Below, one piece after another: positions 1 to 8,372 of a stretch of DNA of 64,000 nt. The first letter of the stretch is position 1, and each line of letters begins with the position of its first letter. This stretch comes from Dietzia natronolimnaea (lineage in GTDB: Bacteria; Actinomycetota; Actinomycetes; Mycobacteriales; Mycobacteriaceae). The translations under genes were made by a program, and so were the position numbers. The notes below the pieces were generated by a model. The model made no database searches and was not told the DNA's origin. It saw nothing but the letters and a program-made list of their open reading frames with translations. The stretch lies in NCBI RefSeq assembly GCF_039525805.1, contig NZ_BAAAHZ010000013.1, one strand, 5' to 3'.

Positions 1-1313
1 TCGACCTCACGTCGCACCTCGAGTGCCACGGGCCGCTCAGCACGGGCCAGATCCTCGACGATCTGACGGATGTACCGGGCCTGCTGTTCCATCATGAGGA
101 TGATCGAGCTGCTCCCGAGATTGGTGTTGGGGCCGTAGATCAGGAACATGTTGGGAAAGCCCGGGACGGCCATCCCGAGGTACGCCCGTGCGCCCTCACG
201 CCACTGCTCGTGCAGATCCCGGCCCCCGCGCCCCCGCACGGTGATGGGCGCGAGGAACTCGGTGGCCTTGAAGCCGGTGCCGTAGACGATGACGTCGGCG
301 GGGTGCAGACGTCCGTCGGATGTGACGATCCCGTCTGGGACGACCTCGGCGACGCCGTCGGTCACCACGTCGACGTCCGGCTGGGCCAGCGCGCGGTACC
401 ACTCGTTGCTGAACAGCATCCGTTTACACCCGATCGGTTCCGTGGGGGTGAGTGCGGCGCGCAACTCCGGGTCCCGGACGGTCAGCCTGAGGTTGGCCTT
501 GGCCAGCCCGCTGAGGATCCGCGCCAGTGGACGAGCGGAGGTCAGGGCCAGGCCGATGGCCTCCGTGGTCTCCCAGATCGCCCCGCGCATCGCGGGGACG
601 AGGCCGGGTACACGGGCGAACGCGGTGTGGTGCGCGTCGGTGTAGGCCCGGTCGGGCTTGGGAACCACCCACGGCGCCGAGCGCTGGTAGACCGTCACGT
701 GGGACGCGGCCTCACGGATCCGGGGGACGAACTGGATCGCCGAGGCTCCGGTACCGAGCACCGCGACCCGCTTGCCGGTGAGATCCACATCGTGCCGCCA
801 CCGGGCGGAGTGGAACGACGGGCCCGCGAAGGAGTCCAACCCGGGGATGTTCGGGTAGGCCGGCCTGGACAGCTGGCCGATCGCAGGGACCAGCACGTCG
901 GCCTCGAACGACTCGCCGGAGGCGGTGAGCACCGTCCACGTGGCGGTGTCCTCGTCGAAGGTGGCCGAGGTCACCTCGATCCCCGTGCGCACCTTGTCCC
1001 GTAGGCCGTACCGGTCCGCCGTCTCGCGGATGTAGGACAGGATGTCCGGCTGCTCGGCGTAGCGGCGGCCCCAGTCCGTCTTGCGGTGGAACGAGTACGA
1101 GTACAGGTTCGACGGCACGTCACAGGCCGCTCCCGGGTAGGTGTTGTCCCGCCACACCCCGCCCACGTCGTCGGCCTTCTCCAGGATCGTCACGTCCGCG
1201 AGGTCGTCTCGGGTGAGTTCGTAGGCGGCGCCGAGGCCACCGAATCCGGCGCCGATGATGAGGACGCGCGGGCGCCGTCGGGTGCTGTTCGCGGGTGAGG
1301 CGGAGGAAGTCAT
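1..1313 (-). CDS. FAD-dependent (Baeyer-Villiger type) monooxygenase, 3' end cut by window
   Basis: Class B flavin monooxygenase, expected to use NADPH and O2 to oxygenate a ketone or similar substrate. Reading from ATG at 1313, about 437 codons are visible and the C-terminus lies beyond base 1. An FAD Rossmann motif GAGFGGLG is at residues 21-28. The fingerprint FAGPSFHSARW at about 160-171 matches FxGxxxHxxxW, though Arg replaces the usual final Pro/Asp. A second dinucleotide motif GTGASA is near residue 184. A late segment IYGPNTNLGSSS is typical of this family. The gene diverges from an AraC regulator 70 bases away, as in the mymA/virS pair of M. tuberculosis. The substrate cannot be read from sequence. 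The family is secure, the physiological role is inferred. Confidence 0.88.
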   Translation of the reverse strand, partial: MTSSASPANSTRRRPRVLIIGAGFGGLGAAYELTRDDLADVTILEKADDVGGVWRDNTYPGAACDVPSNLYSYSFHRKTDWGRRYAEQPDILSYIRETADRYGLRDKVRTGIEVTSATFDEDTATWTVLTASGESFEADVLVPAIGQLSRPAYPNIPGLDSFAGPSFHSARWRHDVDLTGKRVAVLGTGASAIQFVPRIREAASHVTVYQRSAPWVVPKPDRAYTDAHHTAFARVPGLVPAMRGAIWETTEAIGLALTSARPLARILSGLAKANLRLTVRDPELRAALTPTEPIGCKRMLFSNEWYRALAQPDVDVVTDGVAEVVPDGIVTSDGRLHPADVIVYGTGFKATEFLAPITVRGRGGRDLHEQWREGARAYLGMAVPGFPNMFLIYGPNTNLGSSSIILMMEQQARYIRQIVEDLARAERPVALEVRREV

Positions 1314-1383
1314 GGTGCGACCGTATGGGGTCGGCCCGGCGTGGCCACAGACTTTCCCGGACGAATAATCCATAATTCCGGCC
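1314..1383. promoter_or_regulatory. Divergent promoter region, monooxygenase / AraC regulator
   Basis: A 70-base gap between two start codons that face away from each other. The stretch 1371-1379 and its surroundings (ACGAATAATCCATAATTCC) are strikingly AT-rich for this genome, as expected for a promoter. The element TTCCCGG / TTCCGGC occurs twice, about 22 bases apart, flanking the AT-rich core, and could be a direct-repeat AraC half-site pair. No firm -35/-10 pair was assigned. Confidence 0.45.
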
Positions 1384-2457
1384 ATGACCTCCTGGGACCG
1401 CCCCGCGGTAGCGCACTGGGACTTCCCGCGTTCTGCCACCGGCATCGGTGTGCTCGTCGAGGCCGGGGGCGCACTCGGCGTGGACGCGGGGACCATCCTG
1501 CGCGGGGTCGGTCTCAGTCCCGCCGAGCTCGCGACCCCCGATCTGCTGGTGGCCCCGGCGCAGGAGCTCGCCGCGATCCGCAACCTGTGCGCCGCCGCTG
1601 GTGACCGCCCCGCGCTCGCCGCGGAGGTCGGGGCCGCCTATAGGTTGACGACCTTCGGGATCCTCGGATACGCCCTGTTGTCCAGCCCCACCCTCCGCGA
1701 CGTGATCGCCATGACACTGCGCTTCATCGATCTGAGCTACATCTTCAGCGCGTTCGGTGTGGAGGCGACCGGCGACCGGATCGTCGTCCGGCTGGGGGGA
1801 GCCGCCCTCCCGGAGGACGTCCGCGAGTTCCTCGTGGATCGGGATCTCTTCGCGATCGACTCCGTTCTCCGGGACCTCGTCCCCGGCGGCCTGCCCTTCA
1901 CCGAGGTCACGTTCGCCGGTGGGCGCACCGACGAGACCCTCGCCGCCTACGGCGAGCGGCTGGGCACGGTGCCGTCATCGCCCGGTGGTGGCGACGGGGT
2001 CACGGCGGTCTTCGACGCCGCCCACCTCGACCGACCCCTCCCGCAGGGCAGTGCCGGGGCGGTGGCCATGGCCGAGGCGCTCTGCCGGGACCTCGCCGCC
2101 ACCCGCCGGACCCGCGGGCCGGTGAGCAGCCGTGTCCGCGTCGAGATCACCGGGAGTCTCTCCCAGGGGGCACCCATGCCCTCCGTGGCGGCCGCACTGG
2201 GGATGAGTCCCCGGACGCTGCGGAGGCGGCTGGCGGACGAGGGCACCTCGTACCAGCGCCTGCTGGGCGACGTCCGGGTCGAGTTGGCGGAGCGGATGCT
2301 GGCCACCGGTCTGCTCTCGGTCGAGGACGTCGCGATCCGCCTGGGATACGCCGAGGCGTCGAGCTTCATCCACGCGTTCCGGCGCCTCACCGGCACCACG
2401 CCACACCAGGCCTCCGTCGCCTCGCGGACCCGGACCTCGGCGGCGCCGCGGGCCTGA
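1384..2457 (+). CDS. AraC-family transcriptional regulator (VirS/OruR-like)
   Basis: A 357-residue regulator. Residues about 20-210 resemble the arabinose-binding-like N-terminal domain seen in VirS/OruR-type AraC proteins. Residues about 255-345 hold two helix-turn-helix motifs: PSVAAALGMSPRTLRRRLADEG, then VEDVAIRLGYAEASSFIHAF with the classic GTTP ending. ATG 1384 is preferred because it opens right after the divergent promoter and gives the usual family length. It probably controls the divergent monooxygenase, possibly in response to its substrate; that is inference from the arrangement. The stop overlaps only the tail of the aroC leader. Confidence 0.87.
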   Translation: MTSWDRPAVAHWDFPRSATGIGVLVEAGGALGVDAGTILRGVGLSPAELATPDLLVAPAQELAAIRNLCAAAGDRPALAAEVGAAYRLTTFGILGYALLSSPTLRDVIAMTLRFIDLSYIFSAFGVEATGDRIVVRLGGAALPEDVREFLVDRDLFAIDSVLRDLVPGGLPFTEVTFAGGRTDETLAAYGERLGTVPSSPGGGDGVTAVFDAAHLDRPLPQGSAGAVAMAEALCRDLAATRRTRGPVSSRVRVEITGSLSQGAPMPSVAAALGMSPRTLRRRLADEGTSYQRLLGDVRVELAERMLATGLLSVEDVAIRLGYAEASSFIHAFRRLTGTTPHQASVASRTRTSAAPRA

Positions 2458-2495
2458 TGTGCCGGGTGAGACCCGGACGTGGGATGATCGGCGGC

Positions 2496-3698
2496 GTGCT
2501 GAAGTGGACCACCGCCGGAGAATCGCATGGCCAGGCCCTAGTGACGATCGTCGAGGGCGTCATCGCGGGGGTCGAGGTGACGAGCGAGCAGATCGCCTCC
2601 CATCTCGCCCGCCGCCGCCTGGGCTACGGCCGCGGCGCCCGGATGAAGTTCGAGGCCGACGCGGTGAGGGTGCTCGCGGGCGTCCGGCACGGTCGCACCA
2701 TGGGCTCGCCCATCGCGATCGAGGTCGGTAACACCGAGTGGCCCAAGTGGGAACAGATCATGTCGGCGGATCCCGTCGAGCCCGACGCGATCGAGGACAA
2801 GGCCCGCGCGGCCGCGCTCACCCGACCGCGCCCGGGCCACGCCGACTTCGCCGGCATGTTGAAGTACGACTTCGACGACGCCCGGATGGTCCTGGAGCGC
2901 GCGAGCGCCCGCGAGACCGCTGCCAGGGTCGCCGCCGGGACGGTCGCCCGCGCGCTGCTGCGTGAGGTCCTGGGTGTCGAGGTCCTCTCGCACGTGATCT
3001 CGATCGGCGCCTCCGAGCCCTACACCGGACCCGAGCCCACGTTCGCCGACCTGCCGGCCATCGACGACAGTCCCGTGCGCGCGTTCGACGCGGCGAGCGG
3101 GGACCTGATGATCGCCGAGATCGAGGCCGCCAAGAAGGCCGGCGACACGCTCGGAGGCGTGGTCGAGGTGGTGGTCCACGGTCTGCCCATCGGACTCGGT
3201 TCGCACGTGTCCGGCGAGGAGCGCCTCGACGCCCAACTGGCGGGGGCCCTCATGGGGATCCAGGCGATCAAGGGGGTCGAGGTCGGCGACGGTTTCGAGA
3301 CCGCCCGTCGACGGGGAAGCGTGGCGCACGACGAGATGGTGCGCGGAGCGGACGGAGTGGGACGTCGGAGCAACCGTGCCGGTGGAGTCGAAGGGGGGAT
3401 GACCAACGGTCAGCCCCTCCGGGTCCGCGCCGCCATGAAGCCCATCTCCACCGTCCCCCGCGCGCTGAGCACGGTCGACATGGCCGACGGGTCGGGCGCC
3501 ACCGCCATCCACCAGCGCTCCGACGTGTGCGCGGTCCCCGCTGCCGGAGTGGTCGCGGAATCGATGGTCGCGCTGGTCCTGGCACGGTCCGTCCTGCAGA
3601 AGTTCGGCGGGGACTCGGTGTCGGAGACCCGACGCAACGCGCAGGGCTACCTCGACGCCGTGGCGGCGAGACTGGACTGGGACTCGGATCCGGCATGA
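2496..3698 (+). CDS. aroC: Chorismate synthase
   Basis: Converts 5-enolpyruvylshikimate-3-phosphate to chorismate using reduced FMN, the last step of the shikimate pathway. GESHG near residue 8, RPGHADFAG and GRRSNRAGGVEGGMTNG are chorismate synthase signatures. I start at GTG 2496 (LKWTTAGESHG follows, as in actinobacterial homologues), giving 400 residues. ATG 2484 and ATG 2457 are in frame upstream and would add 4 or 13 residues of unconserved sequence. A GATGAT box at 2483-2488 lies 7 bases before GTG 2496 and could make the mRNA leaderless. The stop overlaps the aroK ATG (ATGA). Confidence 0.96.
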   Translation: MLKWTTAGESHGQALVTIVEGVIAGVEVTSEQIASHLARRRLGYGRGARMKFEADAVRVLAGVRHGRTMGSPIAIEVGNTEWPKWEQIMSADPVEPDAIEDKARAAALTRPRPGHADFAGMLKYDFDDARMVLERASARETAARVAAGTVARALLREVLGVEVLSHVISIGASEPYTGPEPTFADLPAIDDSPVRAFDAASGDLMIAEIEAAKKAGDTLGGVVEVVVHGLPIGLGSHVSGEERLDAQLAGALMGIQAIKGVEVGDGFETARRRGSVAHDEMVRGADGVGRRSNRAGGVEGGMTNGQPLRVRAAMKPISTVPRALSTVDMADGSGATAIHQRSDVCAVPAAGVVAESMVALVLARSVLQKFGGDSVSETRRNAQGYLDAVAARLDWDSDPA

Positions 3699-4246
3699 GC
3701 GACCCGGCACGGCCGGTCGCCGTCCTGGTGGGTCCGCCGGGTGCCGGCAAGACGACGATCGGACGCAAGCTCGCCCGGAGGCTCGACGTGCCGTTCCGTG
3801 ACGCCGATCAGATGATCGAGGAGTCCGAGGGGAGGTCGATCCCCGAGATCTTCGCGGACGACGGTGAACCCGCGTTCCGCGCGATCGAGGAGAAGGTCGT
3901 GGGGGAGGCGCTCGCGTCCTTCGACGGTGTCCTGTCGCTGGGGGGCGGGGCGGTGCTCTCGGCCACCACCCGCGCACGGCTCCGTGGTCACCGCGTGATC
4001 CATCTGACGATCGGGGTGGCCGAGGGTGTTCGGCGGTCGCGCGGTCCGGGCCGTCCTCTCCTCGCGGGCGGGGACGCGACGGCGCGCTACCAGGCGTTGC
4101 TGACCGAGCGGTCACCGCTGTACCGCGAGGTGGCGTGGTCGACGGTGAGCACGGAACGCCGGAGTTCGGGCAAGGTGGTGACGGAGATCGTCGACAGGCT
4201 CGAGTCCGGTGACCCGCACGCCCGGGGCACAGGGGACCGATCGTGA
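3695..4246 (+). CDS. aroK: Shikimate kinase
   Basis: Phosphorylates shikimate at the 3-OH with ATP. The 183-residue protein has the P-loop GPPGAGKTT at residues 13-21, the shikimate-site GGGAVLS segment near residue 88 and a GRPLL lid segment. The start ATG 3695 overlaps the aroC stop by four bases, indicating translational coupling. A longer in-frame opening from 3527 runs antiparallel through aroC coding sequence and is not credible. It lies between aroC and aroB, the standard actinobacterial order. Confidence 0.95.
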   Translation: MSDPARPVAVLVGPPGAGKTTIGRKLARRLDVPFRDADQMIEESEGRSIPEIFADDGEPAFRAIEEKVVGEALASFDGVLSLGGGAVLSATTRARLRGHRVIHLTIGVAEGVRRSRGPGRPLLAGGDATARYQALLTERSPLYREVAWSTVSTERRSSGKVVTEIVDRLESGDPHARGTGDRS

Positions 4247-4302
4247 GTCGGGCGAGAGACGGGTACGAGCGTGAGTAGTCGAGCGATGAGCGGGAGTCCA
4301 TC

Positions 4303-5430
4303 ATGAACCGAGACCGGAACGACACCGACCCCGTGGTGGTGGAGGTGCGGTCCGCCGATCCGTACCCGGTGGTGATCGGCCGTGGACTGCTGCCGGAGAT
4401 CCTCGAGGCGTGTTCGACGTCGCGCAACCTGGCGATCTTCCACCAGCCTCCGTTGACCCAGACCGCCGAGGCCCTGCGCGAGCAGCTCGCCGAGGCCGGC
4501 GTCAACGCGCACCGCGTGGAGATCCCCGACGCCGAGGCCGGCAAGGATCTGGCAGTGGCGGGGTACTGCTGGGACGTCCTCGGCAAGATCGGGTTGGGCC
4601 GCAAGGACACCGTGGTGAGCCTGGGCGGCGGGGCGGCGACGGACCTCGCCGGCTTCGTGGCCGCCACCTGGATGCGCGGGGTCCGCGTGATCCACATCCC
4701 CACCACGCTGCTCGCGATGGTGGACGCCGCCGTCGGTGGTAAGACCGGGATCAACACCGACGCGGGCAAGAACCTGGTGGGCAGCTTCCACGAGCCGGCC
4801 GCCGTCTTCGTCGACACCGCGACACTCGAGTCGGTTCCGCGCAACGAGCTGATCTCCGGGATGGCGGAGGTGGTCAAGTGCGGCTTCATCGCCGACCCCG
4901 CGATCCTCGATCTCATCGAGGCCGACCCGCAGGCGGCGCTCGACCCGACCGGGGAGACGATCGTCGAGCTCATCCGCCGGAGCATCCAGGTCAAGGCCGA
5001 CGTGGTGGGCCGGGACCTCAGGGAGTCCGGTCCCCGGGAGAACCTCAACTACGGACACACCCTCGGCCACGCGGTCGAGCGGCGTGAGCAGTACCGCTGG
5101 CGGCACGGGGCGGCCGTGAGCGTGGGGATGTGCTTCGTGGCCGAGCTGGCCCGCCTGGCCGGTCGTCTGGACGACGCGACGGCCGACCGTCACGCGTCGA
5201 TCCTGTCCTCTCTCGGCCTACCCACCGGATACCACGACGACGCGTTCCCGCGGTTGCTCGAGCTGATGGCGGGGGACAAGAAGAACCACTCCGGCTTCCT
5301 CCGGTTGGTGGTCCTCGACGGACTGGCCCGGCCGGCGCGCATGGAGGCCCCCGACCCGTCCCTGATGACGGCGGCCTACGCCGCGATCTCCGAGGGGAAC
5401 AAGCCCAGCGGCGGCGGGGTCCTGCTGTGA
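4303..5430 (+). CDS. aroB: 3-dehydroquinate synthase
   Basis: Cyclises DAHP to 3-dehydroquinate using NAD and a divalent metal. The 375 residues carry the NAD-binding stretch GGGAATDLAGFVAATW near residue 107, PTTLLAMVDAAVGGKTGIN, and the metal-binding NYGHTLGHAVE segment near residue 250. There are 56 bases between the aroK stop and ATG 4303 without an obvious promoter, so co-transcription is likely. No 3-dehydroquinate dehydratase (aroD/aroQ) follows; pepQ starts inside the stop codon (GTGA overlap). In M. tuberculosis aroD sits in this slot. Confidence 0.96.
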   Translation: MNRDRNDTDPVVVEVRSADPYPVVIGRGLLPEILEACSTSRNLAIFHQPPLTQTAEALREQLAEAGVNAHRVEIPDAEAGKDLAVAGYCWDVLGKIGLGRKDTVVSLGGGAATDLAGFVAATWMRGVRVIHIPTTLLAMVDAAVGGKTGINTDAGKNLVGSFHEPAAVFVDTATLESVPRNELISGMAEVVKCGFIADPAILDLIEADPQAALDPTGETIVELIRRSIQVKADVVGRDLRESGPRENLNYGHTLGHAVERREQYRWRHGAAVSVGMCFVAELARLAGRLDDATADRHASILSSLGLPTGYHDDAFPRLLELMAGDKKNHSGFLRLVVLDGLARPARMEAPDPSLMTAAYAAISEGNKPSGGGVLL

Positions 5431-6527
5431 ACGACCGCCTGGCGGCCCGTCGACGTGCGGTCGCCTCCGCGACCGCCGAGGCGGGAGCCGGTGCGCTCCT
5501 GGTCACCGACCCACGGAACATCGCCTACCTCACCGGGTTCCGCGGATCCGGTGGGGCCGTCCTCGTGGAGAACGACGGCGAGGCGGTCCTGTGCACGGAC
5601 TCGCGGTACGAGCTCCAGGTTGTCGAGCAGGCCCCTGATGTCGGGCACGTGATCTCGCGGGACTACGTCGCCGGGGTGCTCGGACGTCGCCGGGGTCCCG
5701 CGGACGCCCCGCTCGCGGTGGAGGCGGACGACCTGACCCTGTCCGCGGCGTCCGCCCTGCGCGGTGTTCTCGAGCAGGTCGGGGCCGCCGGGACACAGGT
5801 CGTCGAGACCAGCGGGCTCGTGGAGCAGGTCAGGCGGGCGAAGGACCCGGTCGAGATCGGACTCATCGAGCGTGCCTGCCGGGTCGTGGACGAGTCATGG
5901 AACCATCTGCTGGCCCACGGCCTGCTCGCCGAGAATCGCAGCGAGCGGGAGGTCGCCGCGGATCTCGAACACGCGATGCGACGGGCCGGCTCCGACGGGG
6001 TGGCGTTCGACACCATCGTCGCCTCGGGCCCCAACGGTGCGCACCCGCACCATGTCCCGGGGGACAGGCTTCTCGCCGCCGGTGATCTCGTCGTGGTGGA
6101 CTTCGGAGCGACGGTGTCGGGATACGCCTCCGACTGCACCCGCACCGTCGCCCTGGGCGGCGCTGCCGACCGACTCCTCGACGCCTACGAGGTCGTCAGA
6201 CGCGCCCAGCTCGCCGGGGTGGCGGCGGTCCGGGCGGGACTGGCCTGCTCGGAGCTCGACGCGGTGAGTCGGGGCATCATCGCCGACGCCGGGTTCGACG
6301 GGTACTTCGGCCACTCGCTGGGACACGGGGTGGGGTTGGACGTCCATGAAGCGCCCGCGGTGTCGAGCAGGTCCGCGAGTACACTGTCCGACGGCGATGT
6401 GATCACCATCGAGCCGGGGATCTACCTCCCCGGCCTCGGAGGGATCCGAATCGAGGACACCGTGGCCGTCACCGGCGGGGGCGGTAGGTCCCTGACCACC
6501 ACGTCGACGGCGCTCAGCGTGCTCTGA
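5427..6527 (+). CDS. pepQ: M24-family Xaa-Pro dipeptidase/aminopeptidase
   Basis: Metallopeptidase expected to cleave the bond before proline in the cytoplasm. The start GTG 5427 overlaps the aroB stop by four bases and gives 366 residues; the open frame upstream is an aroB shadow. An N-terminal creatinase-like domain (residues about 1-130, with TDPRNIAYLTGFRGSGG) precedes the pita-bread domain. The five metal ligands are visible: Asp in VVDFGA, Asp in ASDCTRT, His in HSLGHGVGLDVHE, Glu in IEPGIY and Glu in RIEDT. The aroB-pepQ-efp-nusB order is common in actinobacteria. Confidence 0.92.
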   Translation: MNDRLAARRRAVASATAEAGAGALLVTDPRNIAYLTGFRGSGGAVLVENDGEAVLCTDSRYELQVVEQAPDVGHVISRDYVAGVLGRRRGPADAPLAVEADDLTLSAASALRGVLEQVGAAGTQVVETSGLVEQVRRAKDPVEIGLIERACRVVDESWNHLLAHGLLAENRSEREVAADLEHAMRRAGSDGVAFDTIVASGPNGAHPHHVPGDRLLAAGDLVVVDFGATVSGYASDCTRTVALGGAADRLLDAYEVVRRAQLAGVAAVRAGLACSELDAVSRGIIADAGFDGYFGHSLGHGVGLDVHEAPAVSSRSASTLSDGDVITIEPGIYLPGLGGIRIEDTVAVTGGGGRSLTTTSTALSVL

Positions 6528-6601
6528 GCAGCCGTCCCACAGAACATGCGCGCGGCGCCGGTCCCCGGCCGCCCGCCGACGACTCGCGAAGGAGAACGAC
6601 C

Positions 6602-7165
6602 ATGGCGTCCACCGCCGACTTCAAGAACGGCCTCGTCCTCAAGGAGGAGGGCAACCTGTGGCAGATCCAGGAGTTCCAGCACGTCAAGCCGGGTAAGGGT
6701 CCCGCCTTCGTCCGCACCAAGATCAAGAACGTGGTCTCCGGCAAGATCGTCGACAAGACCTACAACGCCGGGGTCAAGGTGGAGACCGCCACGGTGGACC
6801 GCCGCGACATGACCTTCCTCTACCGCGACGGTGAGGACTACGTCCTCATGGACGAGAAGGACTTCGAGCAGATCAACGTCTCGCCCACCGTGATGGGGGA
6901 CGGTGCCCGGTTCCTCCTCGAGAACACCAGCGTCCAGGTGTCGATGCACGAGGGCGTGGCGCTCTTCGCCGAGATGCCCGTCGCCGTCGACCTGGTGGTC
7001 CAGCACACCGACCCGGGCCTGCAGGGGGACCGGTCGACCGGCGGCACCAAGCCCGCCACCCTCGAGACCGGCGCCGAGGTCCACGTGCCGCTGTTCATCA
7101 ACACGGGCGACAAGCTGCGGATCGACACCCGCGACGGCCGCTACCTCAGCCGGGTGAACGCCTGA
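6602..7165 (+). CDS. efp: Translation elongation factor P
   Basis: Rescues ribosomes stalled on polyproline. The 187 residues cover the three-domain EF-P fold. The loop that enters the peptidyl-transferase centre reads PGKGP at residues 30-34, with Lys32 at the tip. The palindromic PGKGP loop is reported for actinobacterial EF-Ps that work without lysine modification, and no EpmA/YmfI-type modifying gene is in this window. The ribosome site AAGGAG lies at 6589-6594, upstream of ATG 6602. nusB follows after 2 bases. Confidence 0.96.
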   Translation: MASTADFKNGLVLKEEGNLWQIQEFQHVKPGKGPAFVRTKIKNVVSGKIVDKTYNAGVKVETATVDRRDMTFLYRDGEDYVLMDEKDFEQINVSPTVMGDGARFLLENTSVQVSMHEGVALFAEMPVAVDLVVQHTDPGLQGDRSTGGTKPATLETGAEVHVPLFINTGDKLRIDTRDGRYLSRVNA

Positions 7166-7167
7166 CC

Positions 7168-7713
7168 ATGGCGGATGACGCAGAACACCGGCGCCGCGGA
7201 TCGAGGTTCCGGGCCCGCAAGCGCGCGGTGGCCCTGCTGTTCGAGGCGGAGCTCCGGGACGCCGACGTGGTGGCGCTCGCCGAGGAACGCCGCCGGATGG
7301 GCGAGGAGTCGCAGGAGTTCCACGACGTCGCCTCGTACACCATGGACATCGTCACGGGCGTGGCGGAGCGGTTGGACCGTCTCGACACCATGATCGCCGA
7401 GCACCTGCGGGAATGGACGCTCGAGCGCCTCCCGGCAGTGGACCGTGCGGTGCTGCGCGCCGGGGCGTGGGAGCTGTTGTTCGGCACCGAGGACGTGGAC
7501 TCGGCCATCGTGATCGACCAGTCGGTGCTGCTGGTCGCCGACCTGTCCGCCGAGAAGTCGGTGCCCTACGTCAACGCCGTCCTCGACCGCATCGCCGGGC
7601 TCGCCGAGCACATCCGGGCGGCCGAACGCGCGGTGTCCTCACTGGACCCGGCGCCGGCCGCAGACGTGTCGGAGGCCACCCCCGACCCGTCGGAGACCGG
7701 AACCGAGGACTGA
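7168..7713 (+). CDS. nusB: Transcription antitermination protein NusB
   Basis: RNA-binding helical protein that with NusE (S10) assembles on boxA of rRNA transcripts. Residues about 9-145 form the NusB core (RKRAVALLFEAELRDADV at the start; RLPAVDRAVLRAGAWELL and SAIVIDQSVLLVADLSAEKSV later). The last 30 or so residues are an acidic, Pro/Glu-rich tail beyond the core. ATG 7168 begins two bases after the efp stop, so translation is coupled. It is the last gene before the pyrimidine operon promoter. Confidence 0.94.
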   Translation: MADDAEHRRRGSRFRARKRAVALLFEAELRDADVVALAEERRRMGEESQEFHDVASYTMDIVTGVAERLDRLDTMIAEHLREWTLERLPAVDRAVLRAGAWELLFGTEDVDSAIVIDQSVLLVADLSAEKSVPYVNAVLDRIAGLAEHIRAAERAVSSLDPAPAADVSEATPDPSETGTED

Positions 7714-7781
7714 TAGAGTTCGGTCCGAAAGCTATCCCTTTAACGAGCCGTCCAGCGAGGCGGACAAGGAGGTGGTGATCG
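7714..7781 (+). promoter_or_regulatory. pyr operon promoter and PyrR-binding leader loop
   Basis: A TAGAGT -10 box (7714-7719) directly follows the nusB stop. In the leader, GTCCAGCGAGGC at 7750-7761 matches the PyrR anti-antiterminator consensus RUCCNGNGAGGY, and GTCC (7750-7753) pairs with GGAC (7762-7765) around it. The ribosome site AAGGAGG (7766-7772) abuts the stem and lies 9 bases before GTG 7782. No terminator hairpin with a T run follows. The arrangement fits translational repression by UMP-bound PyrR, as described for M. smegmatis, rather than Bacillus-type attenuation. Confidence 0.82.
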
Positions 7782-8372
7782 GTGAGCGCTGACGGTCCGG
7801 AGACGACCTCGGTTTCACTCTTCACGTCTGACGACGTCGCCAGGACGATATCCCGCCTGGCACACCAGATCATCGAACGCACGGCCGCGGACGCACCGGA
7901 TTCGGGTCCGGTCGTCCTGCTCGGCATCCCCACCCGTGGTGTCCCGCTCGCGCACCGTCTGGCCGAGCGCATCAGGGAGTTCAGCGGAGCCGCCGTACAC
8001 GCCGGTTCACTCGATGTGACCCTGTACCGCGACGACCTCGCCGGTGGCCCCCACCGCCCGATGAGCCCGACCACGGTCCCGGCCGAGGGCATCGACGGAG
8101 CGACCGTCATCCTGGTCGATGACGTCCTCTTCTCCGGGCGGACCATCCGGGCGGCCTTCGACGCGCTGCGGGACCTCGGCAGGCCCGCCCGCGTCCAGCT
8201 CGCCGTCCTGGTCGACCGCGGGCATCGCGAACTCCCGATCCGCGCGGACTACGTCGGGAAGAACGTCCCCACCTCGCGCGAGGAGGGCGTCTCGGTGCGG
8301 CTCACGGAGACGGACGACGTCGACGCCGTGGTCCTCAGACGGCCGCGGCCGACACCGGAGGACGCCAGGTGA
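7782..8372 (+). CDS. pyrR: PyrR, pyrimidine operon RNA-binding regulator / uracil phosphoribosyltransferase
   Basis: Senses UMP/UTP against PRPP and binds the pyr mRNA leader. Many homologues also make UMP from uracil and PRPP. The 196 residues include the type I phosphoribosyltransferase PRPP loop VILVDDVLFSGRT at about residues 108-120, and VVLLGIPTRGVPLAHRLA near the N-terminus. The start is GTG 7782, placed by the AAGGAGG site; no longer opening is plausible across the leader hairpin. The stop overlaps the pyrB GTG (GTGA). It is first gene of the operon it should control. Confidence 0.95.
   Translation: MSADGPETTSVSLFTSDDVARTISRLAHQIIERTAADAPDSGPVVLLGIPTRGVPLAHRLAERIREFSGAAVHAGSLDVTLYRDDLAGGPHRPMSPTTVPAEGIDGATVILVDDVLFSGRTIRAAFDALRDLGRPARVQLAVLVDRGHRELPIRADYVGKNVPTSREEGVSVRLTETDDVDAVVLRRPRPTPEDAR

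Noticed and set aside
2538..5048. Very long minus-strand open frame (over 800 codons) opposite aroC-aroK-aroB
   Set aside because: It is antisense to three well-conserved genes, has arginine/proline-rich composition and no family motif. Long shadow frames are expected at this G+C.
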